Shown piece by piece: positions 36,590-45,500 of a stretch of DNA of 64,000 bases; positions within the stretch are counted from its first letter, which is position 1; the number at the start of each line of letters is the position of its first letter. The DNA is from Pseudomonas vancouverensis (GTDB lineage: Bacteria; Pseudomonadota; Gammaproteobacteria; Pseudomonadales; Pseudomonadaceae), in assembly GCF_004348895.1 (NCBI RefSeq), contig NZ_RRZK01000023.1, forward strand, positions 124,001-188,000. Direction: 5' to 3'. The position numbers were made by a program, and so were the translations under genes. The notes below the pieces were generated by a model, which did not search any database, was not told the origin of the DNA, and saw nothing but the letters and a program-made list of their open reading frames with translations.

Positions 36590-39500
36590 TCATTGGCCCC
36601 GGTTGTTCGCGTGCAAGCGTTTTGCAGCATGCTGCAACTGGGCACTGAAACCCCGCGCCGGTCGGGCCTGTTGCGGCTTCTCCGGAGCCGACGGGGCGTG
36701 GGTCATGTCGGCCGGATCAACGGCAAACAGTGATGGATCGCGTAACAGGCCATCGGCGGTCAGGTTGATGCGTCCATGCCGGCCAAGCAGCCACGCCAGC
36801 TCCGCATCGCTGTCCTCGCGGCTGTCGCGAACGGCCTGGGAGACGAATTGCCCTGGCACCAAACCCAGGCCATTGCCCAGCGAGTCAACGGTGAACTCGC
36901 CGTTCGAGCCCATGCGCAGGCTGCTGCCATCGGCATTCCAGGTCGACAGCTCCAGCACATCCGCGGCCCGTTCGACCACCGGGGTGACGAAGATCGCCGG
37001 CAACGGATCGGGCAGGCGCAGGTTGCCGGTCTGGGCGTTAGGGTCACGGCTGAAGAAGTCACCCTGGGGTGCGGGAATGAAGGGTGTCGCAATATCCAGA
37101 TTGATCACCAGTTCGGCCTGATCGCTGGCCCCGGCCAGATCGTTGATGGTGTAGGTGAACACGTCCTGCAAGACCTGACCCAAACCGGCGGCCGCCAGCA
37201 CTTGCGGATTGTTCTGGTCGATGGTGTAGGTGTAGCTGCCATCGGCGTTAAGCACCAGCGTGCCGTACAGCCCGATGATGGGTTGACCGATCACGCCTGC
37301 GGTGCCGGTGCCGTTCTCGGCGCCGGTACGCACGGCGACCACCTGCAGGTGTTCGTTGCCATCGACATCACCGTCGTTAGGCAACACGTTGCCGGTGGCT
37401 TGTGGTGCAGGCGTCTGGTCAGTGGCGGTCACACTGTCGTTACGGGCGACCGGGGCATCGTTGGCGCCCTGGATGACCACGGTCAGGCGTGCATCCGCCG
37501 TGGCGCCGGCGGTATCGGCCATGCGGTAGGTGAAGGTCTCGCTGAGGGTCTCGCCGGCCGTGCGCAAGGCCTGGACGGTGGGATTGTTGTTGTCGATGAC
37601 ATAGGTGTAGCTGCCGTCGGCATTCAGGGTCAGTTGCCCGTAGCGGCCGACCAGCACCTGACCGGCATTGGCGGCTTGGCCGTTTTCGCCGGTCACGCTC
37701 AGCACCTGTTTGGTTTCGCCGTTGGCCACGCTGTCGACGTCGGTATCGTTGGTCAGTACGTTGCCGCTGGCATCGCGGCCCGGTGTGCCGTTGGCCACGC
37801 CCCCGGCCTCGACGGCGGTGGAGGTGTCGTCCTGGGCGACTGGCGTGTCGTTCTGGCCGTCCACTGTGATGCGCAGTTCGGCGCTGTTACTGGCGCCGAA
37901 GATGTCGCTCACGGTGTAGGTGAACACTTCGCTGAGGGTCTGGCCGCTCAGGCGCAGGGCCTGCACCACGGCCAGGCTGTTGTCGACGGTGTAGGTGTAA
38001 CTGCCGTCGGCGTTGATCACCAGGTCACCGTACAGACCGCGCAATGTGCTGCCTGGCACGCCGGTGTTGCCGCTGCCGGCCAGGTTGCCGGTACGGATCG
38101 CCGAAACGTGCAGGGGGTCGCTTTCCACGTCCGTGTCATTGGTAATGACGTTGCCGGACGGGTTGATGCCCGCCTGCGAGTTATTGATGCCACCGGCCTC
38201 GACGGCGGTCGCGGTATCAGTATTGGCCACCGGTGCCGAGTTGCGCCCGCGGATGATGATGTGGATTTCCGCCAGGTCATTTTGTGCACCACGGTCAGTG
38301 ACCTGGTAGGTGAAGTGCTCATCGAGGAATTGCAGCGGACCCAATGCCGCGACTGTCGGGTTGCTGGAATCGACGTTGTAGGTGAAGTTGCCGTCGGCGC
38401 CGATGATCAACTGCCCGTACAGGCCATTGATGATGGTGCCGTTGGTGTTGTTGGTCCCCGGATTGACCGCGCTCAGGGTGCCGCCGGCGGCTTCGGTGCC
38501 GAAGCGGATACCGGTGACCTGCAGGGTATCGCCCTGGTCGACGTCGGTGTCATTGGTCAAGACGTTGCGGGTCGGGTTGACCGCATCACCGTTGCCGCTG
38601 TCGGCGACGGCCACGGCGGTATCGTTGGCCGCCACCGGCGCATCCCAGGCGCCGGCGATGAGGATGTTGAGCTGTGCGACGTCGGTCGCACCGACGGTAT
38701 CGCGCATCCGGTAGGTGAAGGTCTCCACCAGCGAGTCGCCGACCTTGAGGGCCTGGACTGCGGCCAGGGCATTGTTGACCACGTAGCTGTAGCTGCCGTC
38801 GGCATTGATGGTCAGGGTGCCGTAGAGGCCGGCGAAGCTGCGACTGGTGCCCACGGTGGTGAAGGTGCCACCGGCGGCTTCGGTGCCGCTGCGAATGTCG
38901 GTGACGGTCTTGGTGTCGCTGGCATCGACGTCGGTATCGTTGGTCAGCACGTTGCCTGACGGATTGACGCCGGGAAGGTTATTGAAAGTGCCGCCGGCTT
39001 CGACGGCCACTGTGCTGTCGTCGGTCGCCAGCGGGTTGTCGTTGGCGCCGCGTATGGTGATGGTCAGCGTAGCGCTGCTGGTAGCACCGAACAGGTCGCG
39101 GACCTGATAGGTGAAGGTCTCGGTCAGTGTGTCGACCAGGGTGCGCAGGGCCTGCACTTGCGCGTTGTTGTTGTCGACCACGTAGATGTAGCTGCCGTCG
39201 GCATTGAGGGTCAGCGTACCAAAGGCGCCGGCCAGGCCCGTGCCAAGCGTACCCACCGTTGCACCATGGTTGACGCCGCTGACACTGATGGTCTCGCCAT
39301 TGCCGTCGACATCGGTGTCGTTGCTCAGCACGTTGCCGCTGGGGTTTTGCCCCGGTGTGCCGTTGTTCAGGCCACCGGCCTCGATGGCGGTGGCGTTGTC
39401 GTTCTGCGCAACCGGGGTGTCGTCGCGGCCCTGGATGGTGATGGTCAGTGTCGCCTTGTCCGTGGCGGCGCTGGCATCGATCACGGTGTAAGTGAACAAG

Positions 39501-42500
39501 TCGGTCAGGGTGTCGCCGGGGCGCAGGGCCTGTACGGCAGCCATGCTGTTGTCGAGGCGATAGCTGTAGCTGCCGTCGGCATTGAGGGTCAGCCAGCCAT
39601 AGGTGCCGCGCAGTTCGCTGCCCAGCGTGCCGTTGGTGGCGGGGCCGGTGTCGGTTTCGGCACCGGTCCGCACCGCCGACACGGCGCGGGTTTCGCCGTA
39701 GTTATGGTCGGGCAGGTCGGCGGGCACTTCACCGCCGTCTACATCGCTGTCGTTGTCCAGCACGTTGCCGATGGGGTCGACACCGGGTTGATTGTTGTTC
39801 GAGCCACCGGCCTCGATGGCGGTGGAGGTATCATCGACGGCGACCGGGTTGTCGTTCTGCCCGCGAATCAACACGATGATTTCCGCACTGTCGGTTTCCG
39901 GCGTCGGGTTGACGCCATCGCTGATGGTGTAGGTGAAGCGCTCCAGCAGCAGGTTGGCGTTGGTGCGCAGAGCCTGCACGTCCGCGTTGTTGTTATCGAC
40001 GGCGTAGCTGTAGCTGCCGTCCGGGAAAATCGTCAGGGTGCCATACAGGCCAGTGATCACCGTGCCGCCGGCCACCACCGGCACTTGCGTGCCGCCATCC
40101 GCCAGGGCGCCGGGCCGGATCAGTGTCACCGTCAGAGGATCGCCGTCCGGGTCAAAAGCCGTGGCCGTGACATCGCCAGTGGGGTCGACACCCGGTGAGG
40201 TGTTGTTGATGCCGCCTTTTTCGGTGGCGACAGCGATGACGTTCTGCGCCACGGGTGGATCGTTGACGCCATGCACAGTGATCACCAGTTGCGCGGTGTC
40301 GGTCAGGCCCTTGGTGTCCACCACCCGGTAAGTGAAGAACTCGGTGACGGTTTGCCCCGGGGCCAGTGCCTGCACCGTGGCATTGGTGCTGTCGACGTCA
40401 TAGAAGAACGAACCGTCGGCGCCGATGCGCAGGGTGCCGTACAGGCCGACCACCACCGTGCCATTGGCTGAGGTGGTGCCGGTGGTTACGCCGCTCAACA
40501 CATCGGTGGCCGGGTTGTAGGTGGCTTCGCTTTTATTGATCACGCCATTGACCAGCAACACACTGCTGGGCTGGTCCGCCGTGTCGACGTCGGTGTCGAT
40601 GCCATTGCCGCCTGGCTGGGTGATGGTGCCCGGCCGGCTGGGGAACTGAATGACGTTGCCGCTCGGGTTGCTTTCGGCGGCATCGCCGTTGGTCGATGCC
40701 GCTTGCGCCGAAGCCGCGTCATCGCTGGCCACCGGGTTGTCGTTGGCGCCCTGGATGACGATGCGCAATTGCCCGACGTCATTGAGCCCAGCGGCATCGT
40801 TGACCCGATAACTGAAGAACTCGATCAACTGGTCTCCCGCGCTCAGGCCCTGCACGGTGGCGTTGTTGTTGTCGATCACGTAGGTATAACTGCCGTTCGG
40901 ATTGATGGTCAGCGTGCCGTACAGGCCGACCACATTGGTTGGACCGGTCACTGGGGTGATCGGGCCGGTGCCAGCTTCCGGCACGGGGCGCACGGCGTTG
41001 ACGGTTTTGGTTTCGCCATTGGCCACGCTGTCGACGTCGGTGTCGTTGTCCAGCACGTTGCCGGTTGCGTTGGTGCCCGGTGTGCCGTTGAGCACACCGC
41101 CGGCCTCGATGGCGACGCCATCATCATTCACGGCAACCGGCGTGTCGTTGGCACCCTGGATGGTCACCGTCAGGGTCGCCGTGGCGGTCAAACCGCCCAG
41201 GTCGCTGACTACATAGTCGAAACGATCGACCAGGGTCTGGCCCGCCAGGCGCAGGGCCTGCACCGTCGGATTATTGTTGTCGACCACGTATTGATAGGCA
41301 CCGTTGCTGCCGATGATCAGTTGGCCGTATTGGCCGTTGATCGCCGTGACGACGGCGATCTGTACCTGGGTGCCACCGCTGGTCCCGGCGGAAAGCACAT
41401 GCAGTTGGTCGGCGTTGGTGGCGATGTCGACGTCGCTGTCGTTGGTCAGCACGTTGCCGGTAGGGTCGGTGCCGACCACATTGTTGTTGGTGCCGCCGGC
41501 TTCAACGGCCGTGGCGTTGTCATTGACCGCCACCGGTGCGTCGTTGACCGGGGCGAGGACGATTTGCAGGGTGTCGGTGTCGGTCAGGGCATCGGCCGGT
41601 GTACCGGGCAAACCATCGCCGTTCGCGTCACCGTAATTGCCCTGGTCGTTACTGATCACCGTCAGGGTGTCGGTGCCGTTGAAGTTGGCGTTGCCCAGGT
41701 AGCGCAGGCTGGCCAGCGCGGTGTTGAGGTCGGCGAGCGTGCCGGTCAGGGTCAGGGTGGCGGTGTTGGCACCGTTGACGGTGACACCGGGAACCGTGGT
41801 ACCGAGGAACAGCGTGCCGTGCAGCACTTGCAGGGTCACGCTCATGTTGCGGTCGTTGACGTTCGGGTCGCGGTCGACATCGACGTCGGCGACGGTGATG
41901 GCGCCGATGTTCAACACCACGTCCTCGAGACCTTGCTGGGTCCCGGGCAGGCTGTTGACCGGGGCGTCGTTCTGCTCGACATAACCGGCATTGGCGTTTT
42001 GCGTGTCGGCATCGCCCAGGCTGATGGTGATCTGGCCGAGGGTGCCGGCATCGCTGTCGACCCGCACCCGCAGGTCGCCCAGAGGTTGTGGGTAGCTGAT
42101 CAGCCCAGCCGGTACGTCGATGCGGAACACGCCTATTGGCAGCACGCCGAAGTGGTACTGGCCATTGGCGTCGGTGACCGTGGTGAATTGCAGGTTGTCG
42201 GCGGTGGTCGTCAGATCGCCATCGGCACCGGCCCAGGTCAGGGTCACGGTTTGTCCGGCAAGGCCGGCGCCGTCGGGGGTGGCGCTGGCGGTCGGGGTCG
42301 CGGTGTCGTTCCACAGGGTGCCGCTGATCACGCCCAGACCGGCGTTGTCACGGAGGATGTACTGGTTCGGGCCGACGGTGCTGCCGGTACGTTCGCCATC
42401 GATGGTGCCGTCGGTGCCGACGCTGTTGCCGCCCCAACTGGTGAAGTCTTCCGGCAGGCTGCTCCAGGTCAGGGTCGCGTTGCTGCTGGCGACAATGGTC

Positions 42501-45500
42501 GAGTTGGGCAGGGTGACCTGGTAGCGCACCTGGATCTGCGCGCCGACGTCCAGTTGGTCGAAGTTGACGCTCAGGCCGCCGGAGGTACTGAAAGTCACGC
42601 CCGCCGGGAGGTTGCCGGGTCCGAAGCTCTGGCCGTTGATGGTGACGCTGAGCAGCGTGTAGTTGCTGCCACCGGCGAAGCTGTCGCTGACTTGCGCATC
42701 GAAGGCCGGCAGGCCGCCGTTCTGGGTGAAACTCAGTTGCACCGTGGCGCTGCCGCTGGTGCCGGTCGGGTTGGGGTCAAAGGCGACGATCTGTTTGTCC
42801 AGGCCGCTGAAGCTCGGCTCCACCACTCTTTCGATAATGGTATTGCTCTGCGCACGGCCGTTGCCGTCGACGATCTCATGGGCGCTGGCACCCAGTTGTG
42901 CACCGGCAATGTTGCTCGCCTGGTTGGTGACGCGGACGTTGAATTCCAGGACCACACCTTCAAGGTCGGCGTCCGTGCCGCCGCCGTTGACCACGTTGCC
43001 CAGGTTGAAGGTGATTACCTGGCTGCCATCTGGGTTGGTGACGATGGTCAAGCGGCTGGGGTCGAAAACGCCGGTCGGGCCAAGGCCCAGCAGGTCCGGA
43101 GTGATCGGCAGCGCCTGCGGGCTGTTCTCGTTGCCGGTGATGTTCAGGGTGCCGCCGACGATCAGGTTGACGTCACTGGTCAGGCCGCCATCGGCAATGA
43201 AGCCGATGCGCAAGGCATTGACCAGGGCATCCGGCGAGATGAACTCGAGGCCGTTGGCCAGGGTGATCTGGATCTGGTAGTTGGGGTTGTTGCCTTCGGG
43301 AATCAGCACCACCACCCGGTAGCGAATCACTTCACCGATGGTCACCGTTTCCACGGGCGCCGTGGTCGGGTTCGGGGCAGGGGTGTCGGGCAGGCCGCCG
43401 ACCCGGGAGATCTGGATGGCCTGGGCCACCGGCACGATCAAGGTTGAAGCGCTGCGGTAATCGTTGAGCGTGCCGCCGTTGAGCAAGCCATCGACGCCGG
43501 TGCGTTCGCCGCTTTGCGTGCCGTCGAGGCTGGTCCATTGCACCGTCGCCACGTTGGCGAAGTTCGATTGCGAGGCCGCCGTGGCGTTGACCACGCCACT
43601 GAGGTTGAGGACGATGCTGCCGCCCTTGGAAATATCGATATTGGCACCGCTGGCCGTGCGCAACTGGCCGCCGACGATTTCGAAATCCACGCCGCCATTG
43701 TTGGTCGCACCGTTCTGGTAGAACACGCCGGTCAGCGTGACGTTGTCCAGTTGCGTCGGCAGGTTGTCGAGGAAGCTGATGTCGAACGCGTTGAAATCGC
43801 TGCCGGCACTGCCGTTGGTGATGGTGATGGTGAAAGTCACCGTGTCGCCCTGGTCGTAGCCGCCAAGGCCCGAAGTCGAGGTGATCACTTGGGTCACTTG
43901 CAGGGTCGGTTCGCGCACGGTCACGGTGGGCAGGCCACCGGCGACGGCAACGGTGCGGTCGACCGCCACGGCGCCGTTGGGCGTGTCGCTGTCCGGATCG
44001 CTGAAGGTCAGTTGCGCATTGTTCTGCAGGGACACGTTGGCCTGGTTGGCGATGACGTTGTTGGCCACCAGTTGCAGGCGAATCACGAAGGTGTTGTTGC
44101 CGGTCTGGTTGTCGGCCGAGACGCTGGACACGGTGAAAGTCCAGCGTGCATCCACGCCGTCCGCGCCCAGGGTGCCGCCCTGGCCGGCAAAGGTGCCGAT
44201 CACCACACTGCCGGCGAAGTCCGCACCGAGGGCGCCGCTGCCGGCACGGGTGGTGATGATCTGGTAGCCCAGGCCGCCATTGAAACTGGTGTCCAGGCGC
44301 ATGCCGGGCGGGATCAGGTCGTCGATGCGCAGATTCTGCGTGGTGCCTTCCGGCAGGGTGACGACGATGTCGTAGCGCATGCTTTCGCCGATCACCAGGT
44401 CACTGCCGGTGGTGTGGCTGGCGCTGGAGTCGCCATTGTCCAGGGTGCCATCGGCAAACACCTTGTTGATCACCGGGGCCGCCACTTGTTCGCTGGCGAT
44501 ATCGGTCAGGTCGGTCGGGGTGAAGTCCGTACCGCCATTGACGCTGGCGTAATTGGTCAGGGTCGCGGTCGATTGCAGGGTGCGACTGGCCTCGATGGTG
44601 TTGCTGACAAGCACGTCATAGCTGATCACCACCACATTGGCGCCGCTGGTATCGGCTGCGGTGCCGCTACGCCCGGCCAGCAGTGTGGCCTGGCCGCCGG
44701 CATCGAGGAAGGTGATCTGGTTGCCGCTGACACTGTAATCGGTGCCAAGCACCAGCAGTGTGCCGTCGCCGCGGTAAATCTGCAGGTTCGCCGCCGCCAG
44801 GCTGCCACCGACAAAACTCAAACCGTTGGGCAGGGTGATGCTGGTGCTGACGTCGAACGCGCCGCCACCGCCAGTGTTTTCAATCGCCGTGACCAGACGC
44901 AGGCTGTCGCCGCCGTCGATGTTGACGATATTGCCGTCGACCGCCGCCAGGTCAGTGACACTGCCATTGAACGGCACGCCGGTGCTGCCCGGCGGGTTCC
45001 AGCTGCCGGTGGTGTTGCTGACGGTGCCGTTGGAGCCGGAGACCACGCCGTGCTTGATGTTCAGCACTGGCTCGGCGATGGACACGATGGGCACCACGTC
45101 CGAGGAAATCAGCGTGCGGTCGGTGAGGGTGGTTTGCTGGCTCGACTGCGCCAGCACGTCGAGGGCGCGCTGGTCGGCAAATGGCTGGTCGCCAACCCGA
45201 ACGGTAAAGCGAATGACGATGCGACTGCCGGTGGTCGCAGAGGTGGCGAAACTGCCGAAGTCGAACACCACCGAGTTGCCGTCGGCGCTGGTCACGCTGA
45301 GCACGCCGCCGGCATTGGTGTTGCCTGGGCCTATTTGCCATTGCCCGACATCACTGCCCGAGCCCCAGGTCACCCCGGTCACGTTGAACAACGGCAAGGG
45401 CAGGTAGGCCGTCAGTTTGAAGTTTTCATAGTCACCGGTGACCAGGTCGTAACTGAGTTCGAACGTCACTTCATCGCCGGGGCGCAGCTCGCCATTGGCC

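Noticed and set aside
37090..41560. Regular repeats as a CRISPR array or DNA tandem repeat
   Set aside because: The periodicity is at protein level (VCBS, about 330-450 bases per unit) with diverged DNA, and it lies inside one open frame.
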